60,676 nt of DNA from assembly GCA_019359275.1 (NCBI GenBank), contig JAHHHP010000030.1:1-60676 (forward strand), in the 5' to 3' direction. The translations under genes were made by a program, and so were the position numbers. Shown piece by piece: positions 1 to 8,326 of the stretch (position 1 is its first letter; each line of letters opens with the position of its first letter). Under the pieces are notes generated by a model. That model ran no database searches and was not told where the DNA came from. It was given only the letters and a program-made list of their open reading frames with translations. Source of the DNA: Myxacorys chilensis ATA2-1-KO14 (GTDB lineage: Bacteria > Cyanobacteriota > Cyanobacteriia > Leptolyngbyales > Leptolyngbyaceae).

Positions 1-194
1 TGAACGGGTTCAACTTCAACCAGAGCATCATCGACTCGCAGGGACGAGTGGTATCGACCTGGGCGGATGTGATCAACCGGGCGAACTTGGGGATGGAAGT
101 GATGCACGAGCGCAATGCTCACAACTTCCCGCTTGACTTGGCTGCATTGGAGACCGCTCCTGTGGCTCTCTCTGCTCCTGCTATCCAAGGGTAG
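1..194 (+). CDS. psbA: Photosystem II D1 protein, C-terminal part (5' end outside window)
   Basis: The first 63 codons, read from base 3, are the C-terminus of the D1 reaction-centre protein of the thylakoid membrane. Visible motifs are [12 protein letters not shown] and [14 protein letters not shown], which hold the lumenal ligands of the Mn4Ca cluster (His332, Glu333, His337, Asp342 and the C-terminal Ala344 of D1 numbering). After that Ala comes a C-terminal extension ending in APAIQG, of the kind removed by the CtpA protease. The gene is partial only because the window begins inside it. Two strong hairpins follow the stop codon. Confidence 0.97.
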   Translation, partial: NGFNFNQSIIDSQGRVVSTWADVINRANLGMEVMHERNAHNFPLDLAALETAPVALSAPAIQG

Positions 195-203
195 TTGAAC
201 GAG

Positions 204-240
204 AGGGAGCACTAGACCCGAGTCGGGTCTAGTGCTCCCT
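204..240 (+). terminator. Perfect 18-bp hairpin after psbA
   Basis: Arms 204-221 and 223-240 are exact reverse complements around a single base, starting 9 bases after the psbA stop. There is no U-tract, so it may protect the mRNA 3' end as much as terminate transcription. Confidence 0.75.
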
Positions 241-255
241 AGCTCTAGCTGAATG

Positions 256-292
256 CAGAGACGGCCTTTCCCCCGGGGAGAGGCCGTCTCTG
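256..292 (+). terminator. Second psbA hairpin, GC-rich
   Basis: Outer arms 256-267 and 281-292 pair perfectly, and the C-rich and G-rich inner bases extend the stem almost to its centre. The run TGTTTGTGTG follows. With the preceding hairpin it forms a tandem terminator. Confidence 0.75.
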
Positions 293-453
293 TTTGTGTG
301 AATGGACGTAGAATAGATATAGGGATGTATGGATTGGTTGAACTCTTGTTCCCTCTAAAATATTTAGTTTTGATCTTTTCTGCCTAAACGGTTTTCAGAG
401 TTTTGATATTGTTTGAGTATCTAAATCTGCTGTTCAAAAGGACTGGTAGCGTT

Positions 454-1008
454 ATGCTGAAATCTCTTTCTTGGATTGCTACGATTAGCGCAATGCGCAA
501 CTTTGGAGAACACGGCTTCGCCAAGCTTCAGGCGATCGCAGCTTCTTCAAAATTCCCTATCGCAATGATTGTGCCCCTAGTCTTATCTTCTGCAACGGCG
601 GCACACGCCCAATTTGGGTATCCTCTCGGCTCGTCCACATACAATACTGCGCCGCACTCTAGACATCTTCCGCGCGTTAATTCTTATGGAAGAACTGTAA
701 TCATTCAACGCCCGATTACTGATCGCTACTACCTATCTTTACCAGGGCAATCTTTTTCAACCTACCGACGAGCGGTACGCTATCCTTCTCGCTTCTCATC
801 GCCCTACCCGTTTTCTACATCACCCTACCCGTCTTCTACAATAATTGTGAGGCCCAACGCCAGAACTCGCAACGTGATCATTGGCCCGAATGGTTTTTAT
901 AACGGCGGTTTTTACAAGGGCACATCGCAATGCAGCACGGCAATTTACGGAAGCCCAATTCCTAGCCCAATTCCGGTGAATCCTTATACAGGATTAGCTT
1001 GTCGTTAG
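454..1008 (+). CDS. Secreted Ser/Tyr/Arg/Pro-rich protein of unknown function
   Basis: This 184-aa protein is not recognised as a known family. The ATG at 454 is chosen because AAAAGGA lies about 11 bases upstream; a TTG at 403 in the same frame has no such site. A long N-terminal region ends in a hydrophobic stretch and a signal peptidase I-like site after AAHA, just before QFGYPLG. The mature part is rich in Ser, Tyr, Arg and Pro, carries a short PYP-(F/S)-S repeat near its middle, and has two Cys near the C-terminus. It is probably an exported or cell-surface protein. Its stop overlaps that of the convergent HEAT gene. Confidence 0.6.
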   Translation: MLKSLSWIATISAMRNFGEHGFAKLQAIAASSKFPIAMIVPLVLSSATAAHAQFGYPLGSSTYNTAPHSRHLPRVNSYGRTVIIQRPITDRYYLSLPGQSFSTYRRAVRYPSRFSSPYPFSTSPYPSSTIIVRPNARTRNVIIGPNGFYNGGFYKGTSQCSTAIYGSPIPSPIPVNPYTGLACR

Positions 1009-1763
1009 CCTAAAAAGCCTTCTTGTTCTAGCTCTTCAATCACTTGTAATCCGCGTGCATCTCCCACTTTCAGCATTGATGCTTTTGCATCTTCTCGAAC
1101 ACTAATATCTTCATCTTCAGCAAACGATTCGATCAGCGCATCGATCGCAGTGGCGTAGATGACATTAGAGGGTAATTCTCGACACAGTTCTCCTAATGCC
1201 CAAGCACAGTTACTTCGGATAGCCGCGATCGCGTCGCGTCGCAACCCCTCGATTAAGGGCGGTACGGCGGTTACAACCACCTCATATCCCAGCACCGACA
1301 TTTGAGCGAGAGAACTCGCAGCCCACAGTCTAACTGCCGAAATATCTGTCTTTAAAGCTTCAGTCAAGGTTTTGAGCGACCTGCGATCGCGGCAATTTCC
1401 GAGCGCCCACACCACGCCCTTGCGAACGTAGCCATTCCAATCCTGGTGATACCGTGTCATCAGAGGTTCGACAGCATCAGGACTGGGATTTCTGCCCAGC
1501 GCATACGCCGCGCTCACGCGCACCAACGCGCAGGGATCAGCTAATAGCGCGATCAGATGGGGAATCGCCCGCTCGTCTTGAAGTTCACAGAAAGCTCTGG
1601 TCGCCAGCATCCGTTGCTGCACATCCGTTGCCGTTAAAAGGAGTAACATCTCCTCTGGATCAGGCTTAGGAAGAGCATCATCTTCAATCGGCGCAATCTG
1701 ATCCAATGGATCCTCTAGCTCTGCGTCGATATCGAGGACTGACAAATCATCATCACTATACAT
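1005..1763 (-). CDS. HEAT-repeat protein (PBS lyase-like repeats)
   Basis: This 252-aa protein has an acidic N-terminus of about 40 residues followed by helical HEAT/PBS-lyase-like repeats, each with the pattern of alternating Ala/Leu helices and D-x-xx-VR-xx-AA (for example ALVRVSAAYALG, AVRLWAASSLA, AIRSNCAWALGEL, SVREDAKASMLKVG). Such repeats bind proteins, and in cyanobacteria similar ones occur in bilin lyases (CpcE/NblB type) and in uncharacterised proteins. No catalytic residue is assigned and no phycobilisome gene is nearby, so a scaffold or adaptor role is the safest reading. Start is ATG; the stop overlaps the plus-strand gene at 1005-1008. Confidence 0.8.
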   Translation of the reverse strand: MYSDDDLSVLDIDAELEDPLDQIAPIEDDALPKPDPEEMLLLLTATDVQQRMLATRAFCELQDERAIPHLIALLADPCALVRVSAAYALGRNPSPDAVEPLMTRYHQDWNGYVRKGVVWALGNCRDRRSLKTLTEALKTDISAVRLWAASSLAQMSVLGYEVVVTAVPPLIEGLRRDAIAAIRSNCAWALGELCRELPSNVIYATAIDALIESFAEDEDISVREDAKASMLKVGDARGLQVIEELEQEGFLG

Positions 1764-1891
1764 ATAGTCACTTTACAGCACCGAGGGAAGTCGAGATAGC
1801 GTTAATGGCAGAGGACTTAAAAAATAAAAACACTAAATTTATTTAATAGACAAAATTAGTTTTACTAAACCGCTCAACTGCCAAGGCTGAA

Positions 1892-2410
1892 CTATAGCGG
1901 TTTAGCCAGCCAGAGCGATTTAGTTTGATACCCACGTGAGCGATATAAGTTTAGTGCAGGCTGATTTGTCTCGAATACCTGTAGTCCGATCTGCCGAGCG
2001 CCGCTGGATTTTGCCCACGTTTCTGCTTGATGCATCAGCGCCGATCCAATGCCTTGATGTCGATGGTTAGGCGAGACATACAGCAAAAAGACGTGAGCCT
2101 GACGCTCTCCGGTTGCCTGATCGATCGCGTTCCCCAGCCACAAACATCCAATCGGTTTAGGGTGAGCCTGACCCGACAGCAAGGTAGCTCCTCCTTGACC
2201 TTCTGCCAAAACCCACCAAATCGGCGTTTCTGAAGAGCAGTATTGTTCAACTGTGTTGGCCAAGTGAGAAAACGTGCCACCGGGATAAAGCTCTTCGTAA
2301 GTGTGCTGCATGAACCTTACGAGTAGTGATTGGTTCCGCCAAGCTCCCCAAGATCGCTCTGTTGCAGAACTGGGTTGTAAACAATATCCTGGTGGTAGTA
2401 AATCAGTCAC
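1892..2410 (-). CDS. GNAT-family N-acetyltransferase
   Basis: The 172-aa protein has the GNAT fold signature: a beta-4 strand followed by the acetyl-CoA pyrophosphate loop in HVFLLYVSPNHRHQGIGSALM (R-x-x-G-x-G type) and the C-terminal NQPALNLYRSRGYQ segment typical of the family. It should transfer an acetyl group from acetyl-CoA to an amine; the substrate cannot be read from the sequence. The start is GTG; the only ATG in range lies inside the domain. It follows a small membrane protein gene by 7 bases and is probably co-transcribed with it. Confidence 0.85.
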   Translation of the reverse strand: MTDLLPPGYCLQPSSATERSWGAWRNQSLLVRFMQHTYEELYPGGTFSHLANTVEQYCSSETPIWWVLAEGQGGATLLSGQAHPKPIGCLWLGNAIDQATGERQAHVFLLYVSPNHRHQGIGSALMHQAETWAKSSGARQIGLQVFETNQPALNLYRSRGYQTKSLWLAKPL

Positions 2411-2417
2411 GACTTGC

Positions 2418-2657
2418 TTATAGCTGAGCTGGGTCTTCGGGCAGTCCGGTGATTAAGGTAGAGAGGGCAGGAGGCAGCCCTGCTACTGTATCCGGACGAG
2501 ACATAGCCGCCTTGCCTTGCGCTGGTGTCACTTCTTCGATCGGGGCAGGGGCTGCCATGTCACCCGGCAAGAAGATACGCGCACTCACAGCAATGAGCGC
2601 CACCACAAAGACCAACACGACTAGAAGCGGAGCAATATTTTGGCGAAAGAAAAGCAT
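2418..2657 (-). CDS. Small single-pass membrane protein, unknown function
   Basis: A 79-aa protein is read from the ATG at 2657; an in-frame TTG at 2705 would add 16 residues. Residues 8-30 form one strong transmembrane helix (APLLVVLVFVVALIAVSARIF), followed by a Pro/Ala-rich soluble tail. No family is recognised. It sits 7 bases upstream of the acetyltransferase gene on the same strand, so the two probably share a transcript. The choice between starts is not decided by a clear ribosome-binding site; the ATG gives a compact N-terminal anchor. Confidence 0.55.
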   Translation of the reverse strand: MLFFRQNIAPLLVVLVFVVALIAVSARIFLPGDMAAPAPIEEVTPAQGKAAMSRPDTVAGLPPALSTLITGLPEDPAQL

Positions 2658-2755
2658 GGCTGAAGCGAGGGTGAGAAAAGGATAATTTTCTGAGAGTTGT
2701 TTCAAGATTAATGAAGTTCACTCTCTTTACTTATCCTAATACGCATCTTTATCTT

Positions 2756-4009
2756 TCATCCTTTCTCTACTACCACTTCCTCATTCCACGGAGCAAACAC
2801 AGGCAGCAATAGCAAACCAGGAATTGCCGCCAAGATCGTTATGAAGAAAAACATTGTCCATCCGGTTGCTTCAGCGAGTTCCCCTGCTTTTGCTACCAAA
2901 ATATCTCGGCTCACTGCCATCAAGCTTGACAGCAGAGCAAACTGAGTTGCCGAAAAGCGTTGATTACAGAGGCTCATCAAAAACGCCAGAAAAGCGGCGT
3001 TCCCTAATCCCGTGCAAAAGTTCTCTACGTTAATTGCGACAACCATGAACGGATAGTTTTGCCCAAGCTGCGCCAATATTAGATAGGCGACGTTGCTCAA
3101 TGCCTGTAGTCCGCCAAAAATCCATAGCGATCGATTGACCCCAATTCGGCTAAACACCGCCCCCCCGATTAGGGTTCCAACGATTGTCGCTAAAATGCCC
3201 ATACCACCTTGAATCGCACCAATATCTGTTTGCGTGAAACCCGTCTTGAGCAAAAACGGAATCGCCATGTTGCCGAGCAAGGAGTCGCCAAACTTATACA
3301 GAACAATAAATCCCAAAATCAGAATGCCACGTAGCCGTCCTAAGCGCTGAAAAAAGTCGAGGAGGGGCTGAACAACGGCTTCGCTCAAAGTGGGAGGGGG
3401 GGCTGCTTGATGCTCTGGTTCGGGTGCGAACAAGGACGCAACCATACCGACTCCAATCAGCAACGACAGCAGTAGATAGACGGTTTGCCAGGGCATTCGG
3501 TCGGCTAGAAAGAATGCGATCGCGCCTGTCATCAACAGCGCAATCCGGTATCCTGTGACGAAAATTGCTGCTCCTGCACCCAGTTCAGGTTTCTCCAAAA
3601 CATCGGTACGGTAGGCATCGGCAGCGACATCTTGAGTGGCGCTAAAAAAGGCAATGACGATCGCGTTGATGGCAAGAAACTGGAGCGACTGCTGAGGTCT
3701 GTGCAGCGACATTGCCGCAATTGCAATAAGCAAGGCAAATTGAGTCAGCAGTAGCCACCCCCGGCGACGACCGAGAAAGGGAGGAATAAAGCGATCAAGT
3801 AAGGGTGCCCACAGAAACTTGAGAGAGTAAGGCAGAGCCACGAGGCTAAACAGTCCAATCGTACTCAGCTTGACGCCTTCGACCGTCATCCAAGCTTGCA
3901 GCGTTCTACTGGTTAGCAAAAATGGCAGCCCAGACGAAAATCCGATAAACAGCAGTGCCGACATTTTGCGGCTCTGGAAGACCTTAATTAACGATTGAAT
4001 GGTTTCCAC
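2756..4009 (-). CDS. ampG: AmpG-family MFS permease
   Basis: This 417-aa protein has about 12 hydrophobic segments and the hallmarks of the AmpG branch of the major facilitator superfamily: SGLPFLLTSRTLQAWM near the N-terminus, DVAADAYRTDVL in the central loop, and GYRIALL. AmpG imports GlcNAc-anhydroMurNAc muropeptides across the inner membrane for cell-wall recycling. Length and topology fit full-length members. It is transcribed alone on the minus strand. The family assignment is firm; the exact substrate is inferred from family knowledge, and cyanobacterial members are little studied. Confidence 0.85.
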   Translation of the reverse strand: METIQSLIKVFQSRKMSALLFIGFSSGLPFLLTSRTLQAWMTVEGVKLSTIGLFSLVALPYSLKFLWAPLLDRFIPPFLGRRRGWLLLTQFALLIAIAAMSLHRPQQSLQFLAINAIVIAFFSATQDVAADAYRTDVLEKPELGAGAAIFVTGYRIALLMTGAIAFFLADRMPWQTVYLLLSLLIGVGMVASLFAPEPEHQAAPPPTLSEAVVQPLLDFFQRLGRLRGILILGFIVLYKFGDSLLGNMAIPFLLKTGFTQTDIGAIQGGMGILATIVGTLIGGAVFSRIGVNRSLWIFGGLQALSNVAYLILAQLGQNYPFMVVAINVENFCTGLGNAAFLAFLMSLCNQRFSATQFALLSSLMAVSRDILVAKAGELAEATGWTMFFFITILAAIPGLLLLPVFAPWNEEVVVEKG

Positions 4010-4197
4010 GGTGGGTAGCGGATGCGATGGAACAAGGGATGCGACTAATTTTTTAGAGACGGCGTTCCCCTTGCTGACATCGGAAGGCTGTTAACAATTC
4101 AGAAGAGTTAGCTCGAGCATTTGCTTAGTCATTGCACAGCATAGCAGGAGTTTTAAAGGTTGTATTAGCTACCTTGAAAGGATGGAATTCTTTTGCA

Positions 4198-5571
4198 TCA
4201 TCGACTTCTGCTCGCTCTTTTCTGGAGTTTGCAGTTCCAGTAGAGCAATGGAACACCAATGGCTACCACTACAATTCCGACGATCGCACCGACCCCGGTA
4301 TACACCACACTGGAGTAGAGCAAATAAGCACAAACCCCGCAGAAAACGATAGGCGTAATGGGGTAATAGGGAACCCGAAAGGGGCGGAGTTGGTGCGGCT
4401 CCTGAAATCGCAATACAATCAGCGAAATACCGCTTAGCAGGAAGAAAAACCAGAACACAGGAGCGGTGTAATCTACCATCGTTTCAAAACCATTGCGAGT
4501 AATGGTTCCCAATCCCACCAGAATGAGCGCGACCGCGCCTTGCACCACTAATGCTGTGGTCGGTGTACTTCCAGAAGACTGCCAGCGACCGAGAGACCGA
4601 AAGAGAAAAATGTCTTGACCCAAGGCATAATTTGTTCGTGCCCCTGTGAAGATCGTTGCATTTAGAGAACTCAAGGCGCAAATGATCACGATCAGACTCA
4701 TCAAGACTGCCCCTGGTTCTCCAAATGCCCGTCGCATTAGTTCGGCTCCTACCGCTTGCGATTGCGCCATGCCTTCAAGTCCCAGGCCGCGCAGATACGC
4801 TAAATTAATCAACAAGTAAAGAGCCGTGATAATCCCTAAACTCCAAAGCAACGATCGCACAATGTTCCGCCGTCCATCCCGAATTTCGGCGGAAATGTAG
4901 GCAGCTTCATTCCATCCCCCATAGGACAGTAAGACAAAGAGCATCGCAGATCCTAAGGTTCCGTTAGAAGGCGCTACTGTTGATGAAGCGGCGGGGGCGG
5001 CGGGCAGAAGCAATCCAACCCCGATCACTAAAACTAACCCCAGCACCGTGATCAGCACCAATGCATTCTGCATCGTTTTGCCTTGATGCAATCCTACGAT
5101 GTTGAGAACGCTGAAGAGAATAATGACGATGGCGGCATAAATGGATGATGAACCCGAACCAAGCCGCCAAAGTTGGGATGCATAATCGCCAAAAATGAAG
5201 GCCAATAGTGCGATCGATCCGGTCTGAATGACGGCCATCCGTGCCCAAGCAAACAAGAATGCGAGGTTCCGTCCGAATGCTCGTTTAAGAAAATGATAGT
5301 TTCCGCCAACATGCGGATAGGTGGTTGAAAGTTCGGCGTAGCACAACGCTCCAGTCAGCGAGACGGCTCCACCGGCTAACCATGCCAACAGCAGCATTGC
5401 TGCACTGTCTGCATTGTCAGCGACAAGACTCGGCGTTTCAAAAATGCCTGCTCCAATCACGATTCCGACAATCAGCGCGATCGCGTCTGCTAACCTAAGC
5501 GTGGGTTTGGGTGCAGCGGCTTGAGCCGTTAAAGTTCCCTCTGTTAAACCAGTCGCTTCAAATTTACTCAC
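4198..5571 (-). CDS. APC-superfamily amino acid permease
   Basis: The protein has about 12 transmembrane segments and the APC signature near its N-terminus (IALIVGIVIGAGIFETP, the unwound TM1 substrate site), plus PHVGGNYHFLKRAFG in the TM3 region. It resembles the LAT/AAT-type amino acid permeases. The GTG at 5571 is chosen as start because GAGG lies 8 bases upstream; a TTG at 5589 would add six residues but would place that site inside the gene. The product is 457 aa. Substrate specificity cannot be read. It stands alone between convergent and co-oriented neighbours. Confidence 0.85.
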   Translation of the reverse strand: MSKFEATGLTEGTLTAQAAAPKPTLRLADAIALIVGIVIGAGIFETPSLVADNADSAAMLLLAWLAGGAVSLTGALCYAELSTTYPHVGGNYHFLKRAFGRNLAFLFAWARMAVIQTGSIALLAFIFGDYASQLWRLGSGSSSIYAAIVIILFSVLNIVGLHQGKTMQNALVLITVLGLVLVIGVGLLLPAAPAASSTVAPSNGTLGSAMLFVLLSYGGWNEAAYISAEIRDGRRNIVRSLLWSLGIITALYLLINLAYLRGLGLEGMAQSQAVGAELMRRAFGEPGAVLMSLIVIICALSSLNATIFTGARTNYALGQDIFLFRSLGRWQSSGSTPTTALVVQGAVALILVGLGTITRNGFETMVDYTAPVFWFFFLLSGISLIVLRFQEPHQLRPFRVPYYPITPIVFCGVCAYLLYSSVVYTGVGAIVGIVVVAIGVPLLYWNCKLQKRASRSR

Positions 5572-5757
5572 AAATGAAACCTCAATCAATCACAATTCGG
5601 GAGATTGCGCCGCGATCGCGCTAACAAGTGCCTGACAGTAATGCACTCGCAAATTTTTGAATTCTAGGCAAATCGGAGAACGCCATTGGGAGCGAATCAA
5701 ACGCATCAGAACGCCCCTAATGTTTAAGTAGTTGAACTAACTCAGGCAACGCACAAT

Positions 5758-6414
5758 TTACAAATTGAGATCCGGAGGCAGAATGACTGAATCAATTACA
5801 TGAATTACACCGTTACTTGCTATAAGATCGGGCTGCGTCACCGTTGCAGTTCCAACCTTGACTTGATTGGGTTGCGGTACCTGAATATTAACGGAATTTC
5901 CTGCCACGGTTTGCACTGATCCGGGTTGAATTTGTGTCGCTGTTAATTGCTGTCCCTGGACTACATGATTATTCAAAATCTGACGCAACACCTGACGATT
6001 TTCGGGTTGCAAAAGACGCTGGCGAGTTTGAGCCGGAATTGCATTAAAGGCTTCATTTGAGGGGGCAAACACTGTAAAAGGTCCATTACCGTCTAACGCA
6101 TCACCGAGTTCGGCTTCACTGACGATGGAGGTAAAGGTGCTAAGAGATGGATTCGTTGCTGCCACTTCTACAATATCACCCCCCGTTTGAGCCCTCCCCG
6201 TAGTTGGGGCGGAAGGGGTTGCTGCGCCTGTTTCAGGCTGTACTGCTACTGGAGATTCTGGAGCAGGTTGTCCTGCTTGGGGTGTCTGTGCTGAGGGAGA
6301 ATTACATGCGGCAATAACAGGTAGCAAAACAAAACTAGCTACGATGCCCTTGGATGCGTTTGCAACAAGGATACGAAAAGATTTAGCTGAATTAACACGA
6401 TCAGAACAATTCAT
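5758..6414 (-). CDS. Fasciclin (FAS1) domain lipoprotein
   Basis: The 218-aa product begins with a signal sequence ending in a lipobox (VIAAC), so it should be a lipid-anchored envelope protein. A Pro/Ala/Gln-rich linker of about 40 residues follows, then one FAS1 domain from about residue 80 to the end, with the H1 motif GPFTVFAPSNEAF, the central NHVVQGQ, and the H2 motif SNGVIHVIDSVILPP. FAS1 domains mediate adhesion or protein-protein contact; cyanobacteria often have several secreted copies. Start is ATG. No operon partner is apparent. Confidence 0.88.
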   Translation of the reverse strand: MNCSDRVNSAKSFRILVANASKGIVASFVLLPVIAACNSPSAQTPQAGQPAPESPVAVQPETGAATPSAPTTGRAQTGGDIVEVAATNPSLSTFTSIVSEAELGDALDGNGPFTVFAPSNEAFNAIPAQTRQRLLQPENRQVLRQILNNHVVQGQQLTATQIQPGSVQTVAGNSVNIQVPQPNQVKVGTATVTQPDLIASNGVIHVIDSVILPPDLNL

Positions 6415-6561
6415 TACCTGGTTTCCTAAATTTCAAAAAGTTTTGAGCACGGTTGAAAATCATTTTTGACAATTCATCCGCACATTCAGATAATTAAGTT
6501 TTGCAACAGCAATAGAATCGTAAAAGAAGAACTAATGCGTCTGTCTTAAGTTACAAAACTG

Positions 6562-6609
6562 CACCACAAAATTCTCATGTTTGAGTAGTTGAGTGAGAAC
6601 TTTGTGGTG
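6562..6609 (-). terminator. Hairpin downstream of the lipobox methyltransferase gene
   Basis: Arms 6562-6577 and 6594-6609 pair with one mismatch around a 16-base loop, just beyond the stop at 6619. On the minus strand CAGTTTTG follows, giving a weak U-tract. Confidence 0.5.
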
Positions 6610-6618
6610 TGGATGTGA

Positions 6619-7260
6619 TCATCGTAAATTTTCAGGAATAGTTTTAGGAACAGTCCAGTAGTAAACGGTGCGCCCATTCACTTGGCGGACTTGTTCGGGC
6701 TTCCAGTCGCCCATGTCAAACGCGTGAGAAACAATTCGTGTTCCGGGCTTGAGTTGCAAAAGTTTGGGACGTAGCCTCAGATTGACCTCTGGTAGAAGGT
6801 AAAGTGTGACGACACTCGCCTCTTGCAAGTTTGTTTGGAACAGATCTTGCTGCCGAAATTCTACGCGATCGCTCACTCCTGCTTTCTGGGCGTTTGCCTT
6901 AGCTTCTGCGACCCGTTCTGGATCAATATCAACTCCTACTCCGCGAGTGCCAAATCGCTGTGCGGCGGTGATGACAATGCGCCCATCGCCGCTACCGAGG
7001 TCATAGATCACGTCATTCGGACCTACATTCGCCACTTGCAGCATTTCATCGACTACTTCTTGCGGAGTGGGAACATACGGAACATCTTTTTGGACTTCGG
7101 GCGTAGCAGAAGCGGTTTGAGTTGGGGTGGATTGGGCGTCTGCTTGTAACGTGCGATCGCGGGTGCAGCCTGTTGCCATTAAACCAAATACACTAAGTCC
7201 GGCAATCAGACCTTTTAGCGATCGCTTGGGCAACTTGTGAACAAATCGTGAAGCGCTCAT
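6619..7260 (-). CDS. Class I SAM-dependent methyltransferase with a lipoprotein-type N-terminus
   Basis: From the ATG at 7260 the product is 213 aa; an in-frame TTG at 7290 would extend it. The N-terminus has basic residues, a hydrophobic stretch and MATGC, which matches a lipobox. A Gln/Thr/Ala-rich linker follows, then a Rossmann methyltransferase domain: motif I VIYDLGSGDGRIVITAA, the acidic residue GVDIDPER after strand 2, and VEFRQQDLF. Known class I enzymes use cytoplasmic SAM, so an exported lipoprotein with this fold is unexpected. The lipobox may instead be a fortuitous or inward-facing anchor. The target is unknown. Confidence 0.75.
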   Translation of the reverse strand: MSASRFVHKLPKRSLKGLIAGLSVFGLMATGCTRDRTLQADAQSTPTQTASATPEVQKDVPYVPTPQEVVDEMLQVANVGPNDVIYDLGSGDGRIVITAAQRFGTRGVGVDIDPERVAEAKANAQKAGVSDRVEFRQQDLFQTNLQEASVVTLYLLPEVNLRLRPKLLQLKPGTRIVSHAFDMGDWKPEQVRQVNGRTVYYWTVPKTIPENLR

Positions 7261-7440
7261 AGGGCAATATCCAAACAGGGTAAACGACAATTCATCGATG
7301 TTCTACTGTTCAGGATCGAATGCAAATGTGACATAGAAATGACAAAACGGAATTCGTGAAGCATTTCTGTCTATGGGCGTAATTTACACAATCTAATTCA
7401 CCATTAGGTCATCCTAAAGTGCTACTTCAGCCTAGACTCA

Positions 7441-7473
7441 TTAAAAATGGCGTAGGAAAAAATTCCTACGCCA
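7441..7473 (-). terminator. Rho-independent terminator of lexA
   Basis: Eleven-bp perfect stem (7448-7458 with 7463-7473) and a 4-base loop. On the minus strand TTTTTAA follows immediately. It lies 27 bases after the lexA stop. Confidence 0.85.
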
Positions 7474-7499
7474 GACTGTAGCCGTGATATGAGGTGATG

Positions 7500-8120
7500 T
7501 TACAGCTTGCCGTATCCGCGCCAAACGCCAATTAAAACGCCCTGAATATCGACTTCAGACGCTGGAACCTCTGTCATAGGATAGAGTTCGCGATTCGGAT
7601 TTCCGGGTTTTAGAAGTACTTTGTTTCCTTTACGCTCAAGGTATTTCAGCGTTGTTTTGCCCTGATGATGTGCCGCTACGATCATGCCGTTTTTAATCGT
7701 TTTGGGATCGTTAGCAGGTTCTAAAATCACGATGTCACCATCGTCAATTAATGCTTCGATCATGCTGTGTCCCCGAACTTTTAACGCAAAGTGCTGGGGC
7801 TTAAGCAGCAGCGTAGATAAGTCTAAGTATTCAACTTCTAAATCAGGAAACGTCTCGACTAGGCTCGTTGCCGCGATCGCACCTTGAATTGGGATTCCTT
7901 TTGGCATTGGGTTTAGAATCCGAATGGTGCGGGCTTGCCCCTCCGTCCACTCAATGTAACCCTTGTTGCGTAAATGCTCGAGACGACTCTGCACCGGAGC
8001 CGGAGACTTGAGATTCATCGCGGTCATCATCTGCCGGATCGAGGGTGAGTGCTGATGGTCACGAATGTATTCAACTAGCCAATCGTATAGCTGTTGTTGG
8101 GCGTCGGTGAGGGGTTCCAT
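7500..8120 (-). CDS. lexA: LexA-family repressor with Ala-Thr at the cleavage position
   Basis: This 206-aa protein has a winged-helix DNA-binding domain (residues 1-70) and an S24 peptidase-like C-terminal domain. The catalytic pair is present: Ser119 in VRGHSM and Lys159 in TTLKYLE. The usual Ala-Gly scissile bond is replaced: GAIAATSLVE puts Ala84-Thr85 there (Thr codon 7866-7868). LexA normally represses SOS genes and self-cleaves on RecA filaments; in Synechocystis 6803 LexA is reported to act outside SOS, for example in carbon and hydrogenase gene control. This protein may cleave poorly or not at all. It is a single gene with its own terminator. Confidence 0.9.
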   Translation of the reverse strand: MEPLTDAQQQLYDWLVEYIRDHQHSPSIRQMMTAMNLKSPAPVQSRLEHLRNKGYIEWTEGQARTIRILNPMPKGIPIQGAIAATSLVETFPDLEVEYLDLSTLLLKPQHFALKVRGHSMIEALIDDGDIVILEPANDPKTIKNGMIVAAHHQGKTTLKYLERKGNKVLLKPGNPNRELYPMTEVPASEVDIQGVLIGVWRGYGKL

Positions 8121-8326
8121 AAAGCGACAAATAAGTAAGTGGAAATGAGAACTAGAACACCTGTATTATACCAAAAATGCTTAGCGATGCAGCTAATTAG
8201 TTGATATGTTCTCAAGGACATTTGTATCGCTATTTGACCCATTTGTCGAGATCCAAGAGCGTTAAATTTAGTGACTTTTGCCTGCAATAATGAATGGTAT
8301 TGACCAAACCATTTTAATTTTCCACT

